Assembly (NCBI GenBank): GCA_035236585.1
Contig: CP141128.1
Location: 25,821,618 to 25,885,617 of the forward strand
DNA length: 64,000 bases
DNA from: Warburgia ugandensis
Taxonomy: Eukaryota; Streptophyta; Magnoliopsida; Canellales; Canellaceae
Reading direction: 5' to 3'
The notes under the pieces are model-generated. The model ran no database searches and was not told the origin of the DNA. It saw nothing but the letters and a program-made list of their open reading frames with translations. Numbering within the stretch: the first letter of the stretch is position 1; each line of letters starts with the position of its first letter. Both the position numbers and the translations under genes were made by a program. Of this stretch, positions 26,236 through 39,107 are shown piece by piece.

Positions 26236-27619
26236 ATAAGCTACCCTCAACCAATAAAACATTAATTGGTTGAGTAATAATAATAAAGCATAAAATGTAG
26301 TAAATCATATAATCCTAATAAAAATTATAATCAAGATAAGGATGATCAAACATGATCTATAGGATCTTGAATGATCAAAAACAATAAGAATACTAATGCA
26401 GTATTACATATGTATATGTAGAAATTATGTACAGGTATGCAGAAGAACATAGATAGAGAATCCAAACCCTTGATCAAACATGATTCTAGGAAAGATTAGG
26501 GTATCCCTTATAAGAATTCATACTTGAATAGAGAAATAACCTTATATGTATGGTTTGACGGATGGATGAATCCAGACCATGGTGGACATTGTGGAAGAAT
26601 ACGCTTGAGAAGTATGAAACAAGATACTACTTTGAGGTAGGTGGATGCACAAGAATGTATTAAGGATTCATGTATTTACATACATGATCTTAGTCTGTAA
26701 TTATAGACCTTCATTATATAAGTATGCTTAGTATCTTAGCATAGTCATGATCCAACTAAGTAAACCAAAACACATGATCCAAACAAGTGATCCAAAAACA
26801 TATGATCCAACACAGTGATCTAACCAAATGATCAAACTAAGTGATCCAACCTCATAATCTAATCCAATTGATCTAATCAGATGATCAAGTCTAATGAGGT
26901 GAAAGTAATGAGATATGGAAACTAAGGAAACCCTAAGAATAGCATATGTAAAATATTTCAGCCTAAGTTAAATAGACACATTGTCTGATATGTACAATGT
27001 ATTTTACATGCAAGTATAGAGCCTTGTGATTTTGTTTTACACAGAGATAGAGATTGGGGATGCTATACTAGGGAAGTTATGAGGGTTTGGCCATCCACTT
27101 CCTAAAATTTATATGATGGATACCATGCCCAAAGAGAGGCTAAACGTTGAGTGGGGCAATAATGGGAGGGCCCCACCATGACAGCCATGGTCCACCCCAT
27201 GAGGACATGGAGTTGATATTCCACAGTTGGTATCAGTGGAGGATTGTAGTCATCTGGGCTTGTTGTAAGGATTAAGATCGACTTATAGTAGTCCTAATGT
27301 ATTTTGCATTATGATGCACATATGATAGGCATAATGTAATGCCATGGCATGATGAGATGCCAATACATGAGTTCCATGAAATCCCTGTATAAAGATTAGC
27401 GGATATTGAATTCCTAAGTGGAAGTATAGCTAGGGGAAGGAACAAGTTTTGAGCAATCTTCACTGTATTAACTAATTTGTCACGTACTACATGAATAATG
27501 CATATACTCTATATGGAGAATACTCATGAATGGATAACCATGATGAAATAAGCACCAAGGTATGTATTCTTATATTGATGAAGTAGTATGTTTTTGTATC
27601 CCCTATCAAGCATAGCTTG

Positions 27620-27659
27620 CTGAGGTATTGTAAATGTTTCTATGTTTACAATACCTCAG
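27620..27659 (+). promoter_or_regulatory. Conserved 3' hairpin in LTR E
   Basis: Perfect 15-bp arms CTGAGGTATTGTAAA and TTTACAATACCTCAG, with a 10-nt loop. Compared with B, one base pair is changed on both sides (A-T to G-C), a compensatory change that supports a selected stem. Confidence 0.8.
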
Positions 27660-28096
27660 ATACATAGAAGGAGGGTTAGAACCTCAAGACTATAGAAAAC
27701 TTAAGAAGATGTGGATGAATAATCAATCAAGATACATCCTCTTGAAGATATGTATTTTATTTGAGGGAATTGTATTATATTGAGTCTTTAATGTATGGTG
27801 AGGATTACAAATGTTGGATTATGTAATTTGGACAGGTATTGTACTGATATCGGGCTATATTGTGAACCATTGGATGGATTTTGAAAGTTTAATAAAATTA
27901 TATTCCTTCAATGGAATTTTATTTTGTACAAAAATTGTACTAATGTTATGAATGAAGTGGTGACTTGGGTTTTCAAAACAAGTTTTAAAAGAAAAGAATT
28001 TTCTTTGTTTTGTTTCAAGAATTTTTTTTACTAAGGGGACACCCTGCCTTTGAAAAATGTATTACAAAATGTGTTTCAAATACCTGACTCATCACA

Positions 28097-28349
28097 ATAA
28101 TCTTCTTAAATATATAAAAAAAGGAAATTATCTTAATGTTCCTCCAAGTCTTTATTCTTCTTCAATGTACTAAATCAAAACAAATAAGCTAAACTATGAA
28201 GTAAAAGTAAGAAAACAGCTTAAACTAAAGTAATAAAACTAACTAAGGAATGGAAAATACAATTTCATTAATAAACTTTATTACAATTATAAGAAATGAA
28301 AATAATAAACAAAACAAAGCAAGAAAAGAAACTTCCTTGAAGTGGCTGC
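28097..28349 (-). mobile_element. H1 internal region next to the right LTR
   Basis: Short AT-rich stretch between E and the H1 right LTR. In sense it directly follows the LTR end ...CTCCTACA, where a primer-binding site is expected. The sequence there (GCAGCCACTTCAAGGAAG) is not a convincing match to any tRNA 3' end I know. Confidence 0.5.
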
Positions 28350-29282
28350 TGTAGGAGTCTTTCATTGTATCATTCAACAAGGCCCTTTACATATCCTCCT
28401 CTTCAAATCTGGGCTTGAACTTTGCTTTATAGTCTTCTTGTTGTGACACTCAATAAGGGCCTATACAATTACATTCAACCCAAAATATTATAATCTACAA
28501 CTAAGATTTTCTCATCTCCTTAACCTAACATGCCATAAACCAAATGAAATCCTCAACCATGCTTTAGTGATAAGAAAAGTTGTTGAGTACCATTATAAGG
28601 TGTTCTTCCTTTTCTATTATTCACGTAACCTAAAGAAAGACAGAAGCCTAGAATGGTGGAAGGACATAGGTGTGGAAGAGAAGATGGAGATGGATGGAGT
28701 GTTCTTGTGAAATAAGGGGAGGTGGTGGGTGTGTAATACTAAAGTAAGTAATAAGAAGAATGGGAGAAGAAGAACATGAGTGAAAGAAAGAAAGAAAGAA
28801 AAGGAAGTGGGCATGGAAGAGCTTGCTTACCTGTTCTCCAAAGGATTGATTTTTATCTTAAGGGAGCTTTCGTAAAGGTGATCTTTCTCCCTCTATTTCT
28901 CCTACATTTATCTTTCCAATACAAGGGAAAAGTAAGAGAAAGCTTTTTCTTCTTTTTCACCTCTTATTTATAGGGTTTAAAGATTAGAAGCCCTACAAAT
29001 GGATGGCTTGGATCTTAAGGAGAAAGATGATTGAATGGTTGAGATGGGATGAGCAAAAGAGAAGCTAAGAAGGGGAGGCATGGAATTCAATTATGGGAGA
29101 TGTATTTGACTTGAAACCAAAGTGGAAGATGGAATGGACTAGGAAAGTGGCATAAAGAAAGGGATAAGTGCAGGTAGGAAGGTATTTTTGGTGGGATACG
29201 AAAGTAGCTTGCTTTGAAGGGAATGAAGAGAGTTAGATTAAGGAAGGAGGATTGACTTTGGTCAAATTTCGAAAGTGGTAGG
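28350..29282 (-). repeat. Right (5') LTR of H1, segment 1
   Basis: Collinear with 8435-9290. In sense it ends ...GACTCCTACA at 28350. A TATA box CTATAAATA lies at 28965-28973 (minus strand), followed by a pyrimidine-rich start region. It is interrupted by solo LTR C at 29283. Confidence 0.75.
28965..28973 (-). promoter_or_regulatory. TATA box of right H1 LTR
   Basis: CTATAAATA preceded by AACC and followed by AGAGGTGAAAAAG in sense. The equivalent in the left LTR is at 9007-9015. Confidence 0.65.
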
Positions 29283-32200
29283 TGTGATGACCCGGGTTTT
29301 TGTAATACATTTTGTAATACATTTTCAAAGGCAAGGCCCTTAGTAGTAAAAAAATTTCACAAAACAAAGCAGCAAAAATTCTTTTCTTTAAAACTTATTT
29401 TGAAAAACCCAAGTCATCACTTCATACATAACATAAGTAGAATTTTTGTACAAGATAAAATTTCATTGAAGGAATATATTTTTATAAATTCCAGAATCCA
29501 TCTAGTAGTTCACAGTATAGTCCGGTATCAGTACAATACTTGTCCAAATTACATAATCCAAACTTCAAACCTCACCATGCATTAAAAACTCTCAATACAA
29601 TACAATGCTATCAAATAAAATACATGTCTTCAAGGGATATACCTTGATTGATTATTCTTCCAAGTCTTCTTAGTTCTTGAGCTCCAAATTCTCCTTCTCT
29701 ATATCTAAGATTTTGTAAACATTGAAGCATTTACAATATCTCAACAAGCTATGCTTAGTAGGGGATTCAAGAAGTATAATAATTTGACAATATAATCTTA
29801 ATACTTCATAATCCCATTATTCATACTCATGAAGCAATCTCTTTACTTTGTCATATATGTACATCCTTATGCATTCATACGGTATACTATGTATATATAT
29901 ATATATATTCGATCAAAAATATGAAAAATAGTTAATATCTCAAACATAATCATATCTAGCTTATGCTGAGTTGATAAATCATCCAGACTCTATTGGAAAT
30001 ACTCCCTCATTTGGGTAGTATCAATAATCCACAATTACCCAGCATCTCACCACGCCATATCATAAGGCATTTCACTATGCCATGCATCATAATGCAAAAA
30101 TACTCAAAGGACTACTATGCATGTAGTCAAAATCCATACCAACGCACTCGGATAACTGCTCAATAATACACCTATACCATCCTTGGTGAAAATCATAATA
30201 TCCATGTCCGTATGGGGAGGACCATGGCTGCCACAGTGGCGGCCTTCCTATAATTGCCCCACCCAATTTTTAGCCTCCTTTAGGCTTAGTATCCACATAA
30301 TAACAAGTTTCAGAGAGAGGGTGGCCAAACCCTACTAACTCTCCTTGTATAGCATCCCCAAGCTTATGCCTATTTAAAATAAAACCACAAGCCTCCATGC
30401 TTATATGTAAAGTAATTCTCATATGTATCAAACAATTCGTCTATTTACTTAGGGCTAGAATACTTTCTAGTTTCCTATTCACTAAGGGTTTTCCTCAATT
30501 CTAACTTAACCATTTCTTATGTGTTTTGGTTAGATCATAAGGGTTTTCAATGGGTTTAATACAAGTATTTACCTTATACTTGTCAGCATTTCTACACATA
30601 AGATCATGTATACAACATGTACTTCTCATGTAGAAGCATTCATAAAATCCTCCTACCTTCACGTATTGATCCATGTCTTTAGATTTTCCATGATCTTGAC
30701 TAATGTATGTAATCTGTAAATCCATACCTACTGTTAATATATATACAATCTGAATAATCCTATATTTTTTATTCTATCTATATTCTTTGTCTAATTTTGT
30801 CCTTTGATATGAAGGATCTAGATCTTACGTCTTATCATGATCTTTCTTCCTCAGATAATGTTTATCCTATTAATCAATAGATCTTATGGATAGAATGATC
30901 TTCTAATCTTTCAGATCTAAGTATTTTTTTTTCTAAGTCTTTGTGTATTCCTTTCTTTGATCTTGATCATTCATAGATCCTTTGATCAACAATTTATACT
31001 TGTTGATAAAGATCAAGGGCTTAGATCTTCTATCATCTAGTCCTTCTTTGATTTAAGTTTAGTTGTTTGATCATCCCTAAGGAGGAGGATCTTGGTTCTC
31101 TTCCTTGAATCATAATTGATCAAGGGTTCAGATCTTCTATTTGATCTAAAATCTTCTATTCTATTTGATCTAAGTTGCAAGCAATATATATCATCATCAA
31201 GAAGTATTTATTTCTTTTTATTATTCTTGATCATTCAAGATCCAATGGATCTTATTTGATCATCCTTATCTTACTTAAAATTTTTATTAGGATTAGATAA
31301 TTTACTAACCTTTTATGCTCTTATTATTATTATTCAACCAGTTAATGTTTTACTGGTTGAAGATAACTTATTTCAACCTATGTCTAGACTGCTCCTCTTA
31401 TTTCCACTTGGATAAGGCTTACTAGTTGAATGGGTGAACACAAAGTGGTTACTTTAATCCTCATGTAAGAAGGCATTTAGACCTCACAAACGTCAACGGA
31501 AGGTAGGGGAAGAGCGAGGCTCTATTATAAAAGCCCCTTAACCACCATGTTCAACATTCATTAGAGTGACCTTAGCTCAACCTTTCATAAGGTTCCTATG
31601 AGCATGTTAACCCTAAGTTCTCTTTCCACTTGATTTTAATTAAGTCCATGAACATTTAAAATTTCATTCATGGAGTTTATTATTCTCCTAGTGTGGGCCA
31701 AGGATTTGATAATCCTTATTTTGTCCTACTAACTATAGCCATTACTAATTAAGTCCAAGTCAAATAATTCGCTCTTATTTGTGTCATGAAACTCTACTTT
31801 CTTGTTAGATTCTATTTTTGGTGTTTTATGCTCTTTATCTCATAACTATAAAAATTAAATCTACTAATAAAATTTAATCATAAATGAATTATAACTTTAA
31901 AGCATAAAACTACATAATTGAACAATCCAATGATAATGGTACAAGGTACTTAAAGATTACACCAGCATGATTTCTAACTAATGTACTTTATCTATTAAAC
32001 TCAAATTAAACTATCATGGACCTAAGGTACCATCTCATACCATAGTCTAATTTAACATGAAATCCTGGCATGGTCCTAAGTTACAATTGCATGAAATCAT
32101 CCCAACATAGTCCTAAGTTACAATTCATCATTCATGAATAATTTTATGGACATTTGAAATGAAGTTATACTAAAATAATCTATCATGGATCCTATATTCA

Positions 32201-32839
32201 TGAAATAAATCAAATGAAATCAATGCATAACTCAAGCTAACCCATTTGTCATTATTAAAGCTTTTACTTATGATCCAACTATTAGATATTAGGTCTTTTC
32301 CTTTTAATTAAGGGTTTTAATTAATTTTAGGGCTTTTACTCCATTAAGGTCCAAGATCATATCCATTTGTTTTTTGTCATATTTAATCCAGGATCTCAAT
32401 GGATTCCATCACAATATCATTCATTTAATCCATCCCAAGGATCTGATCATACTTGATCTCATTAATCAAGTGGGTCCCTTTGTACTTTTAGGGTTTTTCT
32501 ATCATAAAGGGTAGATCCCTCAATTTATCTTAAATCTGTCCAAATAAATCATGGATATCACTTGATTTCAACATTATATCATCAGTAAATCAAATCCCCA
32601 AGATTTGATAATCTCAGATCTTGAAGATCATGAAAATTAGAAACTTCAATCTTGATAATAGAAAGTTTCTAAACTGTTTTTATCAATATTATGGTTTCAA
32701 AAGAAAATAGACATTATAAGCTTTCCATAGCTTCTTTTCGATCTCAATTTGGAGTTCATATGACTCCACAATTGAATTGTGAAGTTCATAGTCATTCTTA
32801 GGGTTCAGATTTGATTTGGGGCTAGCAAAATGGATGACC

Positions 32840-33040
32840 TAGATAGATCGAGCAGAGTTAGCTGGTCGGGCGGAGCGGTCGCAGCGCACACATCACCGAG
32901 ACACACGCAAAATGCACTCCCCCGTGACCTACACTGTCGCGCGATCATCCTATCTGGATGATGTTGCAAGCACCGCACATGTGCAGAGATGCTCCTATAG
33001 GGCACGTCTCTGTACGGCGTTTAGTAGTGCGTCTCGCAAT
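32840..33040 (-). other. GC-rich CpG-containing island in LTR C
   Basis: About 200 bp of GC-rich sequence inside an AT-rich LTR, with CGCGCG, GTGCGTCTCGC and GGGCACGTCTCTG. It lies downstream of the TATA box in sense, like the GC-rich motif zones of D, E and the A family. The small open frame through it has no recognisable motif. Confidence 0.55.
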
Positions 33041-33676
33041 CTTGATTTGATTTGGAAGATTGAATAGTCTGTTTTGGACTATCCAATCAATCCTCTTCAA
33101 TCAAAGGCTCAAAACTCTATAAAATTTCTTGAAACTTTACCCTAGGGGTTTTGGACCCTTCTAGAGCGATTGGAATGCTCAGAGATTTTCCATCATCTAG
33201 AATTGAAGGGTTCCAGTCCTTACTTTATTTTTATAAATTTTAAACTAAAAATAATTACAAAAAAGAAAATACAAAAAAAAAATGAAATAAGTATAAGAAG
33301 TGTTTCAACCTACTTGATTGGAGAGACAATGTAGATTTGAAGCCCAATTTGAAATAAATATCCTTTGATGATAGGATAGCCCAATAGTCCCTTATTTTGT
33401 GATTTCTGTTGATTGCACTGTTGGATCTTGAAATTGATTTGGGGGTTGTAGATAGGATTGTATGGACAGTGAGATTTGTGAAATTCAATTTGGAACAAAG
33501 TGCCTAATTGAATTTAGGTCTCTTGTTCTAATTAGAGAGAGGAGAGAGAAAGTGCAAGAAGGGATATTTTTATGAGTTTTGGAATTTCAGGAAGGAATTT
33601 AGATCTGGTTTTTCAAAGTATGCAAGATGATTTCATGGGAATTTTAATGAATATTTTTGCAAGATTTTTGGAGCGG

Positions 33677-33685
33677 TATTTATAG
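33677..33685 (-). promoter_or_regulatory. TATA box of LTR C
   Basis: CTATAAATA about 560 bp from the LTR start, as in the rest of the family. Confidence 0.75.
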
Positions 33686-34243
33686 GTGTTTGCATTTTTC
33701 ATAGTTACTTGTAATAATTATATTTTAATTCTTTTAAATATTAAATTAACATTGGATCCTCCACTACCACCTCCTTCTCCACTAGCAACTGGTACATACC
33801 ACTCATTACTTGTTTTCTAGCCGTTGGATTCATTTGTGGGCCCCACAGGGTGTGAAAGGACCATTTTGCCTTTTTATGGAGAAAAATCCAAGTTATTCTC
33901 CTTAACTCGGAATTGAGCATACTTAGTGGCATTGGATTTGTATTTCTAAGTACATTCTAAATATTGATGTCTCAGATCTCGGTTATGGGTAAAAATACCA
34001 TTTTACACTTTTATTCATAAAAATAGAGAAAATTTGAAAATTTTCATTTTAACTTGGAATTGAACATACTTAGTGTCATTTCGATAGGTTTTTCAAGTAC
34101 ATTCATAAATTTTAAGTTTTAAATCATATTTAATATTTATAAAAAAATAATTTTGAATAACCTAATATTCTAGCCCAAAATTTTTAAAAAATTCTACCTA
34201 AATTGATTTTCTTAATCAATTTACAAAATTTGGGGTTATTATA

Positions 34244-34426
34244 GAAGGTGGGGGGAGGCCTCTTTTTCTAATGGAGGAAAGTAGAATGGAAAATGGAAAG
34301 AGAAATGAAAAAGAAGGGAAAGATATGGAAAGGAAATGCATGGGAAGGAAAAGGAAAGGAGGTTAGGGAATCTAAGTTTTCTCAAATTTAGAAAGTCTTA
34401 AGTAGGGGAGCATGTAATTCACATGG

Positions 34427-34516
<90 letters not shown>

Positions 34517-34569
34517 CTTAAAAAGCCTAAAACAATGTGAAGCATTAGAAAAGGATGGGTGGTTGAGAT
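34244..34569 (-). repeat. Right LTR of H1, segment 2
   Basis: Collinear with about 9320-9616 of the left LTR, including the purine-rich stretch, CATGTAATTCA and the (TG)n tract, and ending at GGATGGGTGGTTGAGAT, where element B inserted. Confidence 0.8.
34428..34515. repeat. (TG)n microsatellite in right H1 LTR
   Basis: About 88 bp of TG with one TA interruption. The allelic tract in the left LTR is about 41 bp. Confidence 0.97.
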
Positions 34570-35151
34570 TGTAATGAACCCAAATTTTTGTAAATTATTA
34601 AGGAAAATTAATAAAGTTTGAATTTTTAGAAATTCTGGGCTGGAATATTAGGTTATTGAAAATTCTCCTTTTATAGAGATTATATTATAAATTAAAACAT
34701 AGAAATTATGGATGTACTTGGAAAACTGATCGAAACAACATTAAGTACGTTCAATTCTGAGTTAAAATGAAAATTCCTTAATTTTTCCATTTGGGGGTAA
34801 AATGGTAATTTCACCCATATCCCATATCCAAGAAATAAGACCTCAATATTCATGAAGTGCTTAAAAATACGATTCCAACTCCACTAAGTACCCTCGATTC
34901 CGAGTTCGGACAAATATTGCCTATTATTCTTCAATTTTGGAGTTAAAAGGGCAAAAAGGTCTTTTCACATAAAAGTGGGGCCCACAAAGTGGTCCAACAT
35001 TCTAGAAGCACCACTAATTTCTCAGTGCATTATTGCTGGTAGTGCAGATTGTAGTGGAGATTGTAGTGGGAATGGAGAATGCATTAGTAATTAAAAATTC
35101 TAAAGTAATAAAATATCTTATCAAAAGAAATAATAAAAAATTCAAATTTGG

Positions 35152-35160
35152 CTATAAATA
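35152..35160 (+). promoter_or_regulatory. TATA box of B 5' LTR
   Basis: CTATAAATA, 582 bp from the LTR start. The 3' LTR has the diverged GTAATAAATA at 44158-44167. The likely transcription start is near 35185. Confidence 0.7.
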
Positions 35161-36852
35161 TGTCCCAAAAATTTTCAAAAATTTTCACAACCTTACCCAT
35201 GAAATTTCCAAATATTCTCTGGAATTTCAGCACCAAATTCCCCTTCATCCCTCCCCAAACTCTCTTTCCCTTATTTCTCTCTCCTCTTTCTAATTGGAAC
35301 AAGAGACCTAAATTCAATTAGGCACTCTGTTCCAGGAAGAATCTCATCAATTCCACTATCCATAATATCCTATACTATCATATATAGAAAATCCCCAAAT
35401 CAATTTCAAGATCCGACGGTTCCAACAAGAGAAAATAACAAAAAGGTGGATAATCGGGCTATATTATCATCAACCGGTAATTCTCTCAAATTGGGCATCA
35501 ATTATATTGTTTTTCTCCAATCAGGTAGGTGAAACTACTTCCCATACATATTTATTATGTTTTAGTGTAATTTTTATTTTTCTGTAATTTAATTTGAATT
35601 AAAAAATTATAAAAATAAAGTAAATACCAGACCCTTCAATTTATGGTGATAGAGAGCTTAGATGGAAATTCTGAGCTTTCCAATCGATTCGGAAGGGTTA
35701 AAAACTACTAGGGTACAATTTTCAAGAAAATCTAATAAGGTTTGGACCCTCAATTGAGAGAAATTAATTATGTTGGGCCCAGATCAAATCTGGACCCTAG
35801 GAACGGCTGTAAACATCAATTTAAGATTGTGGAGTCATATGAACTCCAAATTGAGATCAGAAAAAGGCTATGGAAATCTTGTAATATCTAGTTTCTAATG
35901 AAGTCATAATATTTCTAAAAATTATTTTTGAATTATTCTGTATTTTGGAAATAAGTGTCCAATTTCTAAGATCTTCAAGATCTGAGGTGATCAGATCTTG
36001 AAAATTTATTTTAGTGATGATATAATAATGTAATAAAGTAATATCTATGGTTAAATTGGACAGATCTTGGATAAAATAGGGGATCTAGCCTTTATGGTAG
36101 AAAAACCCTTAAAAAAAATACAAAGGGACCCACTTGATCAATGAGATAAAGTATGATCAGATCCTTGGGATGGATTCAAGGGATGATATTATGATGGAAT
36201 CCAATTAGATCATGGATAAAATGTGACAAAATCAAGCAGATATGATTTTTGGATCTTAATGGATTAAAAGCCCTAAAGGTAATTAAAACCCTTAATCTAA
36301 AGGAAAACACCTAAGATCTAATGGTTGGATCATATTTAAAGGTTTATAATAATCTTAAAAAAATTAGTTTAATTATATTTTATAAGATATAGAAGTGTAA
36401 ATGTGATTTATGTTTTAAGTTTTAATTGTCTTTTATTGGATATAGAAGTGTAAATGTGATTTATGTTCTAAGTTAGAAAGCATGATAGTGTAATCTTCAA
36501 ATTTTAGTATTATATGCCCTAAATGAGTAATTTGTTAGTAGATTTGAATATCTTAGGATCATGTTAGTGTAAATTAGGATTTAAACATGATTTCATTATA
36601 ATAGAAGATGTGTTTCATAACTTAGGATCACGTTAGTTTAATTTCACTAGCTTAAGTTACATTCATAGGAAGAATGTTAGTATATAGTTGTTAAATTTAT
36701 ATTTGATTTATGATTTCAAGTTGATGATTTACTTATTGTCAAATTTTATTCAATTGTTAAGTAATTGTTAAGATATAAGGAGCATAAATCACCAAAAATG
36801 TAAACTAATGAAATATAGAAATTCATGGACAACTAAGATGAATGAATGATTT

Positions 36853-37235
36853 TGACTTAATAAGGGCTATAGTTAGTAGGACAATATAAGGAATGATTTA
36901 TCATTTCCTTGGCCCAAAGTAGGAAAATAATGAACATCCATGGATGACATTGTGCATATCCATGGAAATTAATTAAAATCAATTAGAGAAGGGACTTAAG
37001 GTAAAGAGCTTATAGGAACCTTGTCAAAGGTTGAGTGAGTACCACTCTGGTGGACTCTGAACATTGTGGTTATAGGGGGTATACAAGAGCCAAGTGCTTT
37101 TCCCTCACCTCCCATTGACGTAAGAGAGGTCTAAACGCCTCCTTACGTGAGGGTTGTATTAACCACTTTTTGAGCAGACTTTAACTGGTAAGTACTGGTG
37201 ATCCTGAAATAAGGAGGAGTTGTCTAGTGATAGGA
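36853..37235 (+). other. Leader-type module in B 5' LTR
   Basis: Contains TTCCTTGGCCCAAAGTAGG, GACGTAAGAGAGGTCTAAAC and AAGGAGGAGTTGTCTAG. It is collinear with the same block in C, D, E and the 3' LTR (45834-46208), and with H1 and H2 leaders. Confidence 0.6.
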
Positions 37236-38550
37236 ATAAATAAATTATCTTCAACCAAATAAGACACTAACTGGTTGAATAATAATAAGAACATAAAAAG
37301 ATAGCAAATTATCGAACCCTAATAAAAATAATAAGTGACATAAGGATGATCAAACAAGATGAGATCTAGTATGATAAAAAAACAGTAAGGAAAAAGAAAC
37401 ATCAATGCAAATTAGATTGTTATGTATGATATAGATAGTATTTGTATAGATGATATTAAACCCATGGATATAGGATATTCAAGGAAGAAAGATTCAGATC
37501 ATCCTACATAAGGATGATCAAAAGACCATGTAGCATGTACCCTTGATTAGAAAAATGACATTATACATATGATTTGACAGATATATGTTGATCGAGACTA
37601 TGGCAGATTTCAAGGAGTAAGAATACCTTATTGAGGTAGGTGGATTATTAAGAATGCCTTTACATGAAGAGACATGTCTAATACATGATCTTATGTTTTA
37701 AAGTATTGACATGTATGATACCAATATATTAAGGTAAATACCTCAAATTGAAATATGATCCAACCAAATGATGAGGAAAATAAGTATTAAATGGTCAAGT
37801 TGAGAATTGCGAACAACCCTAAGTGAATAGGAAAGTAGAAAATATTCCAGTCCTAGATAAACAGACAGATAGTCTGATATGTATAAGTATTATTTTACAT
37901 ACAAGCTTGGAGGCTTGTGGTTTTATTTTAAACAGGGTTTGGCCACCCACTCTCTGAAACTTGATGATATTGAATACCAAGCCTAAGAAAGGCTAAAAGT
38001 TGGGTGGGGCATTTATGGGAAGGCCACCACTGTGACAGCCATGGTCCTCCCATATGGACATAGATATTGGAATTTCCACTAAGAATGGTATAAGTGGATT
38101 ATTGAACAGTTATCTGAGCGCGCTGTAGGGATCAGGCTGCAAGCATAGTAGTCCTTGATTATTTTGCATTATGATGCATATGAAAGTGGCATAGTGAAAT
38201 GCCTTAAGGGATGGCATGATAAAATGTCAGGTAATTGTATATTACCAATATTTTTCCCAAGAAGGGAAATTCCCTGTATAGTAACTGGCTGAGATACAAA
38301 TCCCTTATAATGAAAGGAGTTGATTAGCTTTGTATAGAAATGATTCTTGATTATTTTTACATTTTTAACGGATTTGTCCTTATACAATATGTATGCATAA
38401 AGGTGAACACAAATGACAAGGAAATGAGATGTCCTTATAACTAATAGTTATTAATGAATGTATTTATGATAGAACAAATTATAGGATACTTGAATATTAA
38501 GATTATACTGTCAATAACTTACATTCTTATCCCCTACTAAGCACAGCTTG

Positions 38551-38590
38551 CTGAGATATTGTAAATGTTCGAATGTTTACAATATCTCAG
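38551..38590 (+). promoter_or_regulatory. Conserved 3' hairpin in B 5' LTR
   Basis: Perfect 15-bp arms CTGAGATATTGTAAA and TTTACAATATCTCAG around TGTTCGAATG, about 390-430 bp from the LTR end. It could act in RNA folding, 3' end formation or protein binding; nothing in the sequence decides which. Confidence 0.8.
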
Positions 38591-38980
38591 ATACAGAGAA
38601 GGAGACTTAGGAGCTCAAGACTTGAAGAACAATTGAAGAATAAGTAATCAGGGTATATCCCTTGAAACATTGTATTAGAACATGTATTGAATTTTGAACT
38701 TTGTAATTTGGATTGTATATTTGGACAAGTATTGTAAGGATACAATGGGCTGTGTACTGTGAACCACTAGATGGATCCTGAAGTTTAATAAAAGAATATT
38801 CCTTCAATGGAATTTTATCTTATACAAAATTCTACTTATGTTATGTATGAGGTGGTGACTTAGGTTTTACAAAACAAATTCTAAAGAAAAGAATTTCCGC
38901 TGCTTTGGTTTGCGAAATTTTTTTTACTTTAAGGGCCCTATCTTTACAAAATGTGTTATAAAAACTCGAGTTGCCACAGT

Positions 38981-38992
38981 TGGTATCAGAGC
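38981..38992 (+). other. Primer-binding site of B (initiator tRNA-Met)
   Basis: TGGTATCAGAGC, the standard complement to the 3' end of plant initiator tRNA-Met, two bases after the LTR end. It primes minus-strand cDNA synthesis. Confidence 0.95.
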
Positions 38993-39107
38993 ATTCATCC
39001 AGTCACAGTACAATCCCAATATGTCCAAGGGAGAATTGACAATCCAAATTTAGGTTAAGATAGATATAGTACAAGGAATACTTATAGAAATTTTGGTTTA
39101 TGAGCAG

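Larger units (their letters stand above)
23163..28096 (+). mobile_element. Solo LTR E, long-LTR chromovirus family
   Basis: Starts TGTAACACCCTT and ends ...TGACTCATCACA, with a perfect 5-bp target duplication ATAAT (23158-23162 and 28097-28101). It is 4934 bp long and closest to D, perhaps 85% or better by eye. It contains the upstream hairpin, TATA box, GC-rich motif, shared leader module and 3' hairpin of the family. No coding region. Small open frames in it are chance. Confidence 0.93.
29283..34243 (-). mobile_element. Solo LTR C, long-LTR chromovirus family
   Basis: In plus-strand reading it runs from TGTGATGACCCGGG to ...TTGGGGTTATTATA, the reverse of the family termini. The flanks GTAGG (29278-29282) and GAAGG (34244-34248) are a slightly decayed target duplication. 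H1 LTR sequence joins across it. It is 4961 bp and closer to B and F than to D/E at its start, perhaps 70-75% to B by eye. It keeps the TATA box (33677-33685), the shared module (31370-31760) and a partly decayed 3' hairpin (29705-29744). No coding region. Confidence 0.88.
34570..38978 (+). repeat. 5' LTR of element B
   Basis: 4409 bp from TGTAATGAACCC to ...CGAGTTGCCACA. TATA box CTATAAATA at 35152-35160, a conserved segment AGAGACCTAAATTCAATTAG just before 35327, the shared module at 36853-37235 and a 15-bp hairpin at 38551-38590. Open frames inside are short and not conserved between LTR copies. Confidence 0.95.

Noticed and set aside
28328-28349. Candidate primer-binding site for H1 next to its right LTR
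   Set aside because: Only loosely resembles a decayed tRNA complement; too many mismatches to name a tRNA.
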